Shown: positions 23,134-33,844, numbered from the stretch's first letter. The stretch is 62,319 nt of DNA from Paracamarosporium sp. OC-R06-R3 (GCA_019828545.1 JACVRA010000390.1:1-62319); one strand, 5' to 3'. Translations and numbers: made by a program. Notes: generated by a model not told the origin, from the sequence alone.

Positions 23134-24207
23134 CTACATCCATTTTGTTGTACCATTGTGGCTGCGAAGCGTCCCACCAAATCCACCATTCAGTGTTTGT
23201 CGGCTGACCGCAGCTAGGACTTTCTCCGCAGCCTCATCTGGCTGCATAGCACTATATTTGCCTCCGACATACTTCTCGAATCTCGAGGTGATACCCTCGA
23301 ATCGATTCAAATCATCCTCTGACACTAGCGTGTTCGAGATTAGTATACGGATATCAGATGTAGAACGTTCTACTAACTTGGTGGAGGTGGAACCTCAGCT
23401 GTATCCACGAGCCCTGGGCAGATTCCCATAAAGAGAATTCCTTGATCGGCGTATGATGCGTGGAGTTTAGAGACAAGAACGTTCAGAGCACCTTTGCTAA
23501 TTGCGTATGGGGCTGCGTTGGACAGCTTGATTTGGTTGATCATTTCTGGCCCGATTAACATTGTCCACATAAGCCAGGCCAAGATGCCTACCGGTATCGC
23601 CCATTCCGCTAGAAATTGCAACAATCTTTTTCAACTCGCTCTTCTTGACTAAGTCTAAGAAAGCCCATGTTGCCTTGAGTGTCCCTAGCACGTTAACCTC
23701 GATGCTTTTGCGGATGTCTTCGAGGACGGGCTCGAGTTCACGCTCGCTGATATTAGGGATTAGTATTAAGGCGCCGTACAACTATCAATGACGTCTTACG
23801 AGTCGTGAAGAGAGCTCAGAGCCGTCACTTGACTGACATATGCTGCGTTGTTCAAGAGAATATCGAGACCGGCCTCTCCAACGACATCTCTGGCTTGGGT
23901 TGCTGCATCCTGCAGCGCAATCTCATCGGTAATATCGGCTTCGAGCACATGAACCCCGTAAATCTTATCCTGAGAAAGACGTGCCTCTGTAGATGCTTTG
24001 TCTCTTGTCACAGCTAAGACGACATTAGATGTGTTGGAGGCGAGAACCTTGACGAGTGCGTACTACAAATAGTTAGAATGACTTCAGAATTGTGCACTTC
24101 GGGTTCTCAAATCCATGATGAGTAGAATCAGAATGGCTCTCTTCATCCAGAATGGCCTTACGTACGCCTAGACCTCTTCCGGCTCCAGTGACAAGATAAC
24201 TAGGCAT
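23134..24207 (-). CDS. Classical short-chain dehydrogenase/reductase
   Basis: NAD(P)-dependent oxidoreductase of the classical SDR family, 272 residues. Exons: 24207-24166, 24062-23800, 23746-23592, 23545-23378 and 23324-23134, all phase-consistent. The cofactor motif TGAGRGLG is at the N-terminus. An NNAG-like LLNNAAYV, the catalytic serine (VAISSGMG) and Tyr167-x3-Lys171 (PYAISKGAL) follow, so the active site is complete. The last intron has a TACTAAT branch site and two possible acceptors six bases apart, giving Met or Lys at the junction. It is divergent from the saccharopine-dehydrogenase-like gene and shares a promoter with two motif copies. Substrate unknown. Confidence 0.85.
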
Positions 24208-24483
24208 TCTATTGCTCAGGTTGGTAAAGTGAATGATTTAATTGAATTGCGACGTCCAGTGTTCACTGGAGTTTCTCCTTTTAAAATCATCATTATATAC
24301 TTTTTAGCCACTTAGGTCATACAATCAGATTCTTCATGACAAATGCACACAAAGCGGCTCGAAAGCTTTCTATCCTTGCCATAACATATCACTCATGTAG
24401 CTGCCTAGAATCATGTCTGGAGCAACCATCGCGTGACAAGTAACTGGCAGTATTAGCACGACAACCTGGGTTATGAAACAACC

Positions 24484-24502
24484 GCGGAGCTTCGGGCTCC
24501 GC
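24484..24502 (+). promoter_or_regulatory. Cluster motif copy 3 with 7-bp inverted arms
   Basis: GCGGAGCTTCGGGCTCCGC: arms GCGGAGC and GCTCCGC are perfectly complementary around TTCGG. The core CGGAGCTTCGGG differs by one base from copy 2. It lies centrally between two divergent cluster genes. Confidence 0.5.
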
Positions 24503-24883
24503 CGCTAATATGGAGGCGGCTTAGTATGACGCTATGTATAAACAACCTATCCACTAAGGCTGACACTGCGTGTAGCATTACAACGGTGAGCAATCTTAAC
24601 ACAAACATACCAAACTTGCGATATGATGGTGAGAGCAGATAGCGACTGCTACAGGCCTAGAAGGTCATTCATTAGCATTGTTGTTATTGGTAATCTATGG
24701 GTGCATCGTTCATAGGTGCTTTTCTGCGCTATTTGTAAATATGCTCACGAGACATGACACGAATGCTATATGATGTCGGTGCCTGCTGGTTGACATAACG
24801 CTGCGGTTGCCTGTTCACTGGCTCCATCAACGCGCAATCTCGGACTTCGTTGAGAGAGCTTAAACCCATGCTCGCCATTTGCA

Positions 24884-24902
24884 CTCAGAGCTCCGGGTTC
24901 GG
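24884..24902 (+). promoter_or_regulatory. Cluster motif copy 4
   Basis: CTCAGAGCTCCGGGTTCGG. Twelve consecutive bases (GAGCTCCGGGTT) match copy 2. It lies about 80 bp upstream of the TATA box of the reductase at 25044. Confidence 0.55.
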
Positions 24903-25043
24903 CTCGGGATCAATGGGACCGAATTCGCACCAAATAAGCTTCGTAATCAGTTTTAGGAGGAGAAAATGTGACATGGTCTACGTATAAACACGTTTCATTC
25001 CAAACCAAACCATCTAAGTATTCATTCGATTCAACCCTTCATC

Positions 25044-26036
25044 ATGCCCACCCTATTGATATACGGAGCTGCAGGTTACACTGGGCGTCTAGCAAGCCAG
25101 CACGCGAAGAAACTCGGCCTTAGCTTCACGATTGCCGGTCGCACAGACAGCAGCAAGACTCGGGAATTGGCATCCGAACTTGGCGTCTCATACTGCCTAT
25201 TTGATGTCAACCAGATTGATATCATCGACACCACCCTGAACGGTATTTCTGTTCTGCTCAACTGCGCCGGGCCGTTCTTTCGTACTGCGGATTACTTGAT
25301 GTCTGCTTGCATACGGAATCGAGTTCATTACCTGGATATTGCCGCCGAGTTAGAGAGTTATAAATTGGCGGAAAAGAATGACAACGAGGCAAAGAACGTT
25401 GGCGTTATGCTGCTGCCCGGGTGCGGTGGTAGCGTCGCTATGCTGGACTGTTTGGCTAGCAATGTCCTTAGGCGCATCAAGAATCCTGTGAGCATTGACG
25501 TCGCGCTCTACATCGCAGGTTCCGTTTCACGTGGCTCCGCAATCAGTGCTTCTAGAAACTTGACAACCAAGTACCTCCAACGCCTGGAAGGGGAATTGAT
25601 CGAGCAGGAGGCAACCAACACAATCCAGGTCGACTTTGACAACGGCCAGGGAAATGTGATAAATTATCCAGTGACACTTCCGGACCTCATCACACTTTGG
25701 AAGTCAACTAGAATTCGCAATATTCGCACATTTATCCACGTTGCTGGTGATGGCTTCGCCAGTGGCGACATAACTAACATGCCGGATGGTCCGACAGAGG
25801 AGCAAAGAGAGGCGACGCCCTATCATGCTGCCGTAAACGTTGTTGCCGAAGATAAGAAAGTTGGTAGTGCAATTCTTCATACCGTGAATGGGTACACCTT
25901 CACAGGACTAGCGTCCGTTGAGGCGGCGAGAAGAGTGTTGGCTGGTTCATCGAGAGCTGGATTTCAGACGCCTGCTCTTATATTTGGGGATGATTTTGTA
26001 GAGAGCGTTGCAAATTCTGAAATCAAAGAGCTTTGA
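25044..26036 (+). CDS. Saccharopine-dehydrogenase-like NAD(P) reductase
   Basis: Single-exon gene of 330 residues. The N-terminus MPTLLIYGAAGYTGRLASQ carries the Rossmann GxxGxxG signature of the saccharopine dehydrogenase/trans-acting enoyl reductase family. VLLNCAGPFFRTADYLMSAC and HYLDIAAELE continue the family pattern, and a GCGGSVAMLDCLA segment leads into the second domain. Members often lie in fungal secondary-metabolite or degradation clusters, but many are not assayed. It lies divergent to the SDR and shares its promoter. Reduction of a double bond or imine is possible; no substrate can be inferred. Strong TATA box at 24983 and ATG context support the start. Confidence 0.85.
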   Translation: MPTLLIYGAAGYTGRLASQHAKKLGLSFTIAGRTDSSKTRELASELGVSYCLFDVNQIDIIDTTLNGISVLLNCAGPFFRTADYLMSACIRNRVHYLDIAAELESYKLAEKNDNEAKNVGVMLLPGCGGSVAMLDCLASNVLRRIKNPVSIDVALYIAGSVSRGSAISASRNLTTKYLQRLEGELIEQEATNTIQVDFDNGQGNVINYPVTLPDLITLWKSTRIRNIRTFIHVAGDGFASGDITNMPDGPTEEQREATPYHAAVNVVAEDKKVGSAILHTVNGYTFTGLASVEAARRVLAGSSRAGFQTPALIFGDDFVESVANSEIKEL

Positions 26037-27107
26037 TGTGTGATAAGTCTACTGTTTAGTGTCATATTGTACTTGAGTAATTATCAAAGCATATCCTAGG
26101 CGATCACGCGCTTGGCGTCTCATTCCTTCATTCTATGCGGTACCTTTCTTCCGCAAAACGACCATCCGCGCGATAATTCAAACTCGTACAAACCAATCCA
26201 CTCTCTGCAGACAAACCTCGACCTATGTACGCACAGGAGAAAGATATCATTCTATGAATTTATCAATAGGCATTAGAAAGATGGTGGCAGGATTTCAGAC
26301 CGCAGTGGCCCATGGCGCTCCATGAGACAAGGTCACATTTGATCGGAAACGCGAGCTTGATCTCCTTTCTAATGATTCGAACCCTAGTACTATTCGCGTA
26401 CGATCTCTCGTCTTCTAAGTGAGATAAGTCTAAGTAAAGAGGCAATTCTAGCCTCGTTGAGTGAATACACCAAGTGTCTATACGGGAACTGGTCTCTGGT
26501 AGAGAAAGCAACTCAGTATATCGCCGGATGGAAAACAAATTCATTCAAAAGAGAAAGAACCGCGCTACTGCCGCTCGCTATTTTCTTCCCACATGTCATA
26601 ACATGCTTACAACAATTTCGCATCCGAATCAAGGAGAATGGCCAATGAAAAAGATATTTGGCGTTCATTAGAGGAAAGATCGGTGATCGAGGTTGATTAT
26701 ACAGCAAATACGGTGGTCTCTGGACTTTTCTTCAATCTCTGCAGAGGATATCGTGTTGATTGCCCTTCCATCTTTCGGGTCACGTACATAGATCAGAGGT
26801 TGTCCAAGTCTGGACGATAATCCCTGACCACCCCTAAGGACTTGGTGTCCCTTCTGCTTGGAGGAAGAGATGGGCTCCTTTCAATGTCATGGTAGGCAAG
26901 ACTTGAAAGGTGAAAAGAGGTTACAATCAAGACATTGTGGTTCAGTCGCCGCGGCCGCAGCATCACACAGCGCCAATCGAACATAAGCACCTCTATGGAT
27001 TGAAATGCAACCCGCTAACGCATACAGATCAGAGACTCCTCACAATACCGAATATAAAGACTGCTCCTTCTATTATACATATTCTCTTCAAGGAGCCTTT
27101 TTCTCCA
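26037..27107. other. Intergenic region between two convergent cluster genes
   Basis: No gene recognised. Overlapping short frames at 26263-26707 occur on both strands with no domain. A CGCCGCGGCCGC-rich spot lies near 26947. Confidence 0.4.
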
Positions 27108-28120
27108 TTAATACAGACGCACGGTCGTGGTTACAGCTGCATCAATGACGAGACTAGTACCGTCGATGTAGCTCGCAGCCGGACTGCACAGAAACGCTAC
27201 CACATCGGAAACCTCTTCGCACTCCGCTGCTCTCTTAATCAGTACTACCGCAGATATCTGGATTTGGACTCGAGGGTTCTGACGTAGCTCCTCGTCGAGT
27301 AGTGGTGTGCGAACCCATGTGGGGCAGACGGCGTTGACACGAATGCCGTCGGACGAATGGTCCAAGCCTATGATAGCTATGATTTATACCGAACAACTCA
27401 AAAGCGGAATAGAACTTTTGCTCACCGGCTATCTTCGCGATACCCATGGCCACATGTTTAGAGATGGTGTAGGATCCTTTGCCAGGTAGGCCGGCAAAAG
27501 AGTTTGCGGAAGCGATATTGATGATAACTCCGCGCCTAATATCACGAGTACCATTCCTACCGGTCCATGTTTTCAGTGTCCGTTTACGCATGGCCGCGGC
27601 TTGTGCGCGTATACAAAGAAGGTTTCCCCTTACATTAATACTCATGATGTGATCAAAATTCTCGATATCGGTGTCAGCCAGGGGTGTATGTACACCATTA
27701 TCAACCTAGAAGGTACAACCAGTACGTCGGATTCTGCGGTAAACACCAGAGGTATTTTACACTTACACCTACAGCATTGACACAATAGTCTGGGCGTCCA
27801 TACTTTTCTAAAACGAAGCTCACCGTATCTTCAACTGACTTGGCATCCTGGACGTTCATAGTGAAGGTGCTTGTTTGATACTTTTTGTTGGTCGCATACT
27901 TCACACTTTCCTTGGAAGACGACTTCGCCAGTTCCTCATTCATGTCTGCAAACACCACGACTTTTGCTCCCGCTTCGGCCAAAGACAGCGCGCTCTCTTT
28001 TCCAATCCCTCTTCCAGACTAGTCGAGTTCATTAAAATGATGCGCTGACCGTAGCGGTTGGAAAGTATAACCTACCCCAACAACGAGTGCAATACCGTCG
28101 AGCTGAGAACCGTTGATCAT
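27108..28120 (-). CDS. Classical short-chain dehydrogenase/reductase, second copy
   Basis: NAD(P)-dependent SDR of 278 residues. Exons: 28120-28076, 28018-27767, 27705-27426 and 27367-27108, with introns of 57, 61 and 58 bp and matching phases. The cofactor loop GSGRGIG is formed across the first junction. The usual NNAG is NAVG. The catalytic residues Ser165 (INIASANS), Tyr178 and Lys182 (YTISK) are all present, and the C-terminus has the family pattern AAECEEVSDVVAFLCSP followed by YIDGTSLVIDA. It is only distantly similar to the SDR at 23134. A motif copy lies about 270 bp upstream at 28393, which supports membership of the cluster. Confidence 0.87.
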
Positions 28121-28744
28121 AGTTGTTGTTTAAGATCTGTTAATGATGAAATGTTGCACTCTGATGAAACGATGGTTGATCCGCAAAAAGCAAAGGGGAT
28201 ATTCGGTGATTGAAAGCTCAGTGGCTCTTGTGTGTGACTTGTCTGTGCAAGAAGCCAGGTTCGAGCATGTGGCGCCGATGCTACGCCCCATACGGCACAG
28301 AACGGCGCATTACTCCTATCATGCAAGGCATCATCAAAGTTGTGCCTTCTTTGTGCATGTGCATTTTATTGATACTACTTAGCAGCTGAAAGCTCAACGG
28401 GAACTCCGAAAGACACCGCCATTGACCCAGCGAGGCGGAGCCGAAATGGTGAGAGTGGGCCCACTCAGTGGAAGGTTTATTGTATTCTATTATCTGCACC
28501 TCCCAGTTGTAGACTGTGCCTCGGGACTGCATCCACCCGCAGATTGAAGCAAACCCCACTTCGCGAACCACGCCTCACGAATGCATCGGTGCGTCTGCAG
28601 AAACAGGTCAGACCGAAACCCCGCAAGATCATTCGAAAGAATACCACGTACTCAATCTTCGGTAGAGGAGGTAGACACGTGATCATGTCAGTGCTAATAA
28701 AAATATTTTCTAAGGCTTCATTAAGATAAGTTCAGGTACAATAT
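28121..28744. promoter_or_regulatory. Upstream region of the second SDR
   Basis: Contains motif copy 5 at 28393 and a CGGAGCCG word near 28436. No gene recognised; short frames on both strands lack content. Confidence 0.4.
28393..28410 (-). promoter_or_regulatory. Cluster motif copy 5
   Basis: On the minus strand it reads TTCGGAGTTCCCGTTGAG, matching copies 1 and 2 over CGGAG-TCC-G-TTGAG positions. It lies upstream of the SDR at 27108-28120. Confidence 0.45.
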
Positions 28745-29472
28745 TCCTGGTGCTCTGGTCTAGCCCCTCGGGCCACCCTTCGTCGCCCTCATGGTTCCTG
28801 AGTGTATGGGCAAAACACTCCCCTTTATTGTCAAACCTTTTAGCTATAAAAACCCCTCATAGTGATACATATAAAATATATATTCCTGGTGAGAATGGAT
28901 CCGTGGAAGAGGGCAAGCGGGTTCTCAACTTCTGTTGGTATATCAACATACCTGATCCCCCCTGGACACGATCATGGCTGGCATTGACGGGATGCGACAC
29001 CACACAAAGGTTGGCCCCAAGTATGTGAACCCAGAGGTTTAGGGGGATATGAAGGCTCACGCACACACAATCTTTGCTCCTCCATATCTTGAAGTCATCG
29101 CGAACATCTCCTCGCCCTTTGTTCACCTTATAACTGATTATCACTCTCCCCGTGCATGCTTTTTGGGAGGTAAGGTGATACTTGTAGGTGATGCTTCCGC
29201 GCATCTTTGGCCGCACATCGCGTTTTCGACCAACCAAGCTGCGCATCAGGCGCTGCTGACGGAACGCTTAGTAAAGGGCGAGATCGATCCAGCGCTGTGG
29301 TAGCACCAAGTAGCAAAAGCAGCCTACCTGCATTGGAGGCGCAGTTTGTGGTATGGCGAATTTTTCCAGATGCCTCTCTACCTCTTACTGGGGAGTGCTA
29401 TCTCCTATTGGGTTACTGCTACACTCGCAAATTTTCGGGCCTGGATAAAATGGTCACCTAGGCAGAGCCTCT
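28745..29472 (+). pseudogene. Decayed FAD-dependent monooxygenase, C-terminal half
   Basis: Residual similarity to flavin monooxygenases (FAD/NAD-binding type). IPGENGSVEEGKRVLNF lies at about 28880-28940. IDGMRHHTKVGPKYVNPEV follows, then a TAG at 29040-29042. AHTIFAPPYLEVIANISSPF and the FAD ribityl segment GGKVILVGDASAHLWPHIA follow, with STNQAAHQALL. A second TAG at 29301-29303 precedes HQVAKAAYLHWRRSLWYGEF. The frames do not join upstream without shifts and no N-terminal Rossmann region is present. TAG for TGG and TAG for CAG are both changes expected from RIP (CpA to TpA). Dead gene. Confidence 0.75.
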
Positions 29473-29813
29473 AGTAGAACGAAATACAAGTGTTGCTTAC
29501 CTGCCTCCGGATCGATAAATCTGCGAGCAAATTGATACGCATGTACTTTGCCTAGACAAATGGCCCTCTGTGGTGGAGCAGCGGATTCTTCTAATGTTCG
29601 ACATGCGCGTCAGATATGTGTTTATTCACACTAGTGGCAGATCTTAGACTCGGATGGAAAGACCTCTCCAGTATATTGAGGAGCGCATGGTGTGTTCTTT
29701 GTCGGCTGTGTCTTCTGCTTTAGCTGCATTTGTTTCTTTGTGAAGAGTGTTTTTGTCGGGACTTGCCGGCCTGTTCGGTCCGCATCGGGCAAGAGTAGAG
29801 AATTTTCTTAGCA
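29473..29813. other. Spacer between two gene remnants
   Basis: Nothing recognised in this stretch. Confidence 0.4.
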
Positions 29814-30160
29814 TTACTCAGCTATGTGTCGGTATTCCGACCGAATGTGCGATATGGTCTCGAACAAGAGCTGCGCTAGAGCGTCCGGGTTCGTCCTGAC
29901 CCAGTTTTTAATACTCTGGCAGGCAGCTTCAAACCAGAGCCTTTCGTCTTGTCCCACACCGAATGCTTGTACGTAAACTCGACAAGCATGATGGTCAATA
30001 GCCACATATCAGGAGCTTCAGAGAGGTCAAAGTCTCCGTCGTAAATCAAGCTGTTTAGTAAAGGCATTCCGGACTTGGCCATGTTGAAGCCCCAACAACC
30101 TGGGATGGTCTGGAACACCTTGAAATACCACCATATGTTGTATCCGTTAGTTTCTATCGA
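29814..30160 (-). pseudogene. Frameshifted fragment of an unidentified gene
   Basis: Two overlapping minus-strand frames look like parts of one protein. The first (stop-free through 30118) reads FQTIPGCWGFNMAKSGMPLL and DGDFDLSEAPDMWLLTIML. The second, in another frame, reads DERLWFEAACQSIKNWV and ALAQLLFETISHIRSEY before its stop at 29814. A single frame change around 29935-29950 would join them. I do not recognise the family; the helical, Trp-rich character resembles the C-terminal regions of zinc-cluster regulators, but that is weak. Confidence 0.35.
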
Positions 30161-30814
30161 TGATCAGCTGTCACTTCGGCTGCATGTATTTCCATGTCGC
30201 TTACTTCGCAAGCCAAACACTTTCCTGGAGCTTCTTCACAAGGAGGCGTCAACAATCCAGATCAACTAGGAGACATCATGAACAAGGGACATGAATAATT
30301 CCAAGTATTAAATTTAAGTGATAAATTGCGAGTCCGCGAAAACGGTGAGGTGTAGACGTGAGGAAGACCGCACCATAGTGGAGTCCGCTTGTGGTGCTGC
30401 CAAGACGCCACTACCGGAACCGGTACTGCCCGGTACCGTGAATCGGCGGTCAGTGCACGCTATCGATCAACAATGCATACGTCTTATTAGACATTGACGT
30501 TTTCGACGTTCACTGCGGCGAAGCTTCAAAAAGCACATCGGCTCTGCGACCATGGAGAATGCTTCTTCGTGCGCTTCGACGCTATAGCGTGAAGCCAGGG
30601 AGACCTGGAACGGCACGCACGTTCATGAGATTTCCCGCGACCCGCACCCTCTATTTTCCCGAAACCTTAACGACCCCGCAGACTCCACTTGGAGTTGCAA
30701 GCTGCTCGTTCAAGCCCTCTTCCGATAGGAAGTCGCTCACATTACTGCAACGCATGCGAGTGTACTACGCAGCATCGACCTCCTTCCTAGCAGCGTCTTG
30801 AGATTTCCACCTCT
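30161..30814. promoter_or_regulatory. Upstream region of the alpha/beta hydrolase
   Basis: Contains a CCGG-rich palindromic block at 30413-30438. A plus frame at 30559-30801 begins with ATG but has no recognisable domain; it could be an upstream ORF of the hydrolase. Confidence 0.4.
30413..30438. repeat. Overlapping CCGG palindromes
   Basis: The block contains ACCGGAACCGGTACTG followed by CCCGGTACCG. It holds several CCGG and GGTACC-type palindromes in 26 bp, about 400 bp upstream of the hydrolase. It could bind a CGG-recognising zinc-cluster protein. Confidence 0.35.
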
Positions 30815-31588
30815 ATGCACCCTCAAATCATGCCCACCGAGCCCACAATCCTCTTCGTCCCGGGCGCATGGCACATTCCAGAGAGCTATGATCTTGTCAC
30901 CGAACAACTGAAGGAAGCAGGCCTTCCCACTGTCTATGTTTCCTTGCCGTCAGTATCCGCAACGCCAATTGACACCTTCGATCCCGACGTCGCCGCGATT
31001 CGTGAAAAGCTCGCACCGCTCGTCGAAGCCGGTATAGATGTCGTCGTTGTCGCGCATTCCTATGGGAGCATGCCGACCAACGAAGCGATCAAAGGCCTTA
31101 CCCGTGCCGAGAGGAAGAAGAGAGGCGAGGAGGGGGGCGTGGTGCACTACATCCTCATCTCCGCTTTCATCACGCCCGTCGGCGTATCCCTCATGGACGC
31201 TTTGCAAGGCAGCGACTTACCCTGGTTTATCGTCTCCCCTGATCGCACCCTCGTTCACCCGGACAACCCGCGTGTGGTTTTTTACGGCGATCTAGATGAT
31301 GCCACTGCCGCGACATGGGTCGAAAAGCTCCTGCCGTTCAGCTATCAAACGTACTTTAGCAAGACGACGTATGCGGCGTATGCGGATGTGCCGAGCACGT
31401 TTGTCTTTTGCACAGAGGACAAGGCGATTCCACTGCCGGTACAGGAGATGATGGTTAAGGGGGCAGAGGAGCAAGGGGCGGTATTTGGGAGGGTGGCAAT
31501 TGAGGGGAGTAGTCATAGTCCTATGATCAGTCGGGCAGGGGAGGTGGTTGATGTTATTAGGAAAGTGGTGCAGGGCGTTGTGGGGTGA
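30815..31588 (+). CDS. Alpha/beta hydrolase
   Basis: Single exon of 257 residues; the second ATG at 30830 (MPTEPTILFVPGAWH) is an equally good start. The strand-loop TILFVPGAWHIPESY matches the oxyanion region of the fold. The nucleophile elbow is AHSYG with Ser82. Asp202 (FCTEDKAIP) and His234 (GSSHSPM) complete a plausible triad. There is no signal peptide, so it is probably intracellular. Related proteins include esterases and small-molecule hydrolases; the substrate is not predictable. It is close to an amidase, a transporter and a regulator and could belong to one degradation module, but no shared regulatory motif was seen. Confidence 0.85.
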   Translation: MHPQIMPTEPTILFVPGAWHIPESYDLVTEQLKEAGLPTVYVSLPSVSATPIDTFDPDVAAIREKLAPLVEAGIDVVVVAHSYGSMPTNEAIKGLTRAERKKRGEEGGVVHYILISAFITPVGVSLMDALQGSDLPWFIVSPDRTLVHPDNPRVVFYGDLDDATAATWVEKLLPFSYQTYFSKTTYAAYADVPSTFVFCTEDKAIPLPVQEMMVKGAEEQGAVFGRVAIEGSSHSPMISRAGEVVDVIRKVVQGVVG

Positions 31589-33152
31589 GAATGAAGGGAA
31601 ATGTTATTTGTTGTTGTCAGAGTCCTAGAAGAGTCATGTGGAGTTCAAGAGGCGACGGGGCCGTAAGATCGTGTGGGGCACTTCGTAGCTGACACAGGGT
31701 TGATATGAGAAAAGCCTGGAGTTCTACCAGAGTGACATGTGTTTGAGAAGCCTTATCCGTTTATAAACAAGGTATGTTTTTTTTATGTAGGTATTGGGCC
31801 GTGGTTCAAGAACGCTAACACAGCTAGGATGATGGCATGTTAACGGGGAATAGACACTGACGGCTTCATTTTAACATTTGTCTTGTCGCCAGCCTCCTCC
31901 TCTCCTACCCGGATCTCTATCTTGTACAGTTTTCCTCACTCATCACTCTGTTCTTATTACCTAGCTACATACTATCGCTACATTCGTACCCCAGCGCCCA
32001 CAACAATCTCATCCGACGTCAGTTCAACTATCCGATTATCCCTCTTTGAGGCACCGACTAGGTACCGCCAATACAAGCGAGAGGTGGCTCCGGAAATCCT
32101 GCAAGATAGTTTACGATAAAAATATTTTAAGATATCGTTCTACCTCGACTGCCGCAGTACATCGTTTATAGTGCCAGAGCCGTAGGTCGGGTGTTATATG
32201 GTACAGAACTTGAATAACGCAAAAGTCGCGATTCCTTACACATGTATCCTACAGCTACACGTGTACTTCAAATGCTTTTTCCCGTCACCTTGTATTTGTT
32301 CTGTGTTGGATATTGCAAGGCTGTTGAAACTGTTACTGCAAGTGAAGCTAGTGATGCGCGGTAGGCGCTTAGATCTCGAGAGTAACGAGCGTTGGGCTGC
32401 CTTGAACTGAAGATTGGCGGTCGTTTAGTCTCTAGATATGCTCTATCTTTGCCAATCAGGGCCTGCGTACAAACATGCTTCAAGGTATTCCCGCTGTTTT
32501 TCATGGACCTTTCTTGCCTTGCTTGATAAGTTGTAGGTGATAGCTGTCACACTCAATATATACCTATGTCCTTCAGCAAATATCAGTCGCCCTATCTGCT
32601 CATTGAAAGGTTGGCATAAGATTGGTGAAGAGCAGGAGTTGTCACCTTTTTCATCCAATATTTGGTCTTAATTCGTACCATTATGCGTCATTACGAAGCT
32701 AATTAGGCAAATAGTATTTGTTGAGCGACATGAGTATCTTTGCTAGAGGGGAGAGCACTGTCCCCACTGATCGATGCTCACAGTCAGGCGTCCATCATCT
32801 TTCATTCATGCCGAAAAAGGTCAAAGTAACCCCAAGTGAATGATCCAGTCAGGCATCCGTCATCCCCTGTCTTTACTGTAAAGGGAAAACTAGTTGAAGG
32901 CATTTTCCAGATCGAGGGAAACGCGTGCATCGTCGGACTACATAGCGTATTCGTATCACTGCGGTTGTATATAGATCTTCGCCTTGGCCTACGGTAGATA
33001 GAGTACGGTGTCAACAGCAGAGGAGACTATTTTAATGGAGCTATAGCAACGAACATCTTTCATTGGTGTTGAGCTTCGCATCTCCCAACGAAGCAACTGG
33101 ACATTGGACAACTTTGTTAGTAGGAAGCTCAGAATTGGAGAACGGCAACGCG
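31589..33152. other. Intergenic region with an imperfect direct repeat
   Basis: No gene found. CAGTCAGGCGTCCATCATC at 32781-32799 recurs as CAGTCAGGCATCCGTCATC at 32846-32864, differing at two positions by transitions. Short open frames are unsupported. Confidence 0.4.
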
Positions 33153-33160
33153 TATAAATA
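33153..33160 (+). promoter_or_regulatory. TATA box of 14-Cys secreted protein
   Basis: TATAAATA, 119 bp upstream of the start at 33279. Confidence 0.6.
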
Positions 33161-33278
33161 TCATGGCAATTCATACCCCAAACCATCTTCACTATTCATT
33201 CACATCTCAAAACCTCTACCTCATACGCGTTCAGCTTTTATATCTACCATTCTTTCCCATCACTCTAAATCAGTCAAG

Positions 33279-33844
33279 ATGAAGTTCGCCCCTATCTTGT
33301 TTGTGGCTTCTCAGCTCGCCTTCGTGCACTCATCAAGCGTCCTCGACCTTAAAGCCGCCCAATGCGGCGACCGAGGTGTCAGTAACTCTCCATATATAAA
33401 AGAGCACATGTATAACTTGCGAGTGCGAAAGTGCTCCACTCCTAAAGTTAAAGAACATGCAGTGTACCAATACCAGCCCTTTCAGCCCATACTGACTTTA
33501 TCCTTACGCATTAGGTCATGAACGTTAACCCAGACGACCTTCCTGAAGGTGTCACCATCGATGACGTACGGATCTGCCGTGACCATCCCGAGACCACAAG
33601 CCCTATCGGCAAGAGGAAAGATGGAACTGATCTCTTCAAGAGGGAATGCAATAATTCTGGCAAAAGCGTGGGTTGCTCAAAAAATGGATACTGTTGGAGG
33701 GAGTGTGGTAATGACCACGTATGGTGCTGGATCGCTTTAGCGGAGGGTTGGGGCCCGTGGAAGACTTGCACAGGGGATGAGGGCTGTCATTCCAATGATC
33801 CTTGCTCAAAGGGTGATTGTAAAGACTGTGGTTGCTCTTGTTAG
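33279..33844 (+). CDS. Small secreted cysteine-rich protein (14 Cys), effector candidate
   Basis: Predicted 142 residues in two exons, 33279-33377 and 33515-33844. The 137-bp intron uses a GTCAGT donor, a CTGAC branch site and TTAG. The N-terminus MKFAPILFVASQLAFVHSS is a signal peptide. The mature part has 14 cysteines: one in QCGDRG, one in VRICRDHPE and twelve clustered after residue 75, including KNGYCWRECGN, VWCWIALAEGWGPW and a KDCGCSC end. The long intron and clear TATA box fit a regulated gene. Small Cys-rich secreted proteins of this type are often plant- or microbe-interaction proteins; that role is inference. No enzyme domain is seen. Confidence 0.75.

Larger units (their letters stand above)
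24208..25043. promoter_or_regulatory. Divergent promoter with two motif copies
   Basis: This 836-bp region drives the SDR on the left and the reductase on the right. A TATATAATG on the minus strand (24291-24299) lies about 85 bp from the SDR start. TATAAA at 24983-24988 lies 56 bp from the reductase start. Motif copies sit at 24485 and 24884. Confidence 0.6.
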
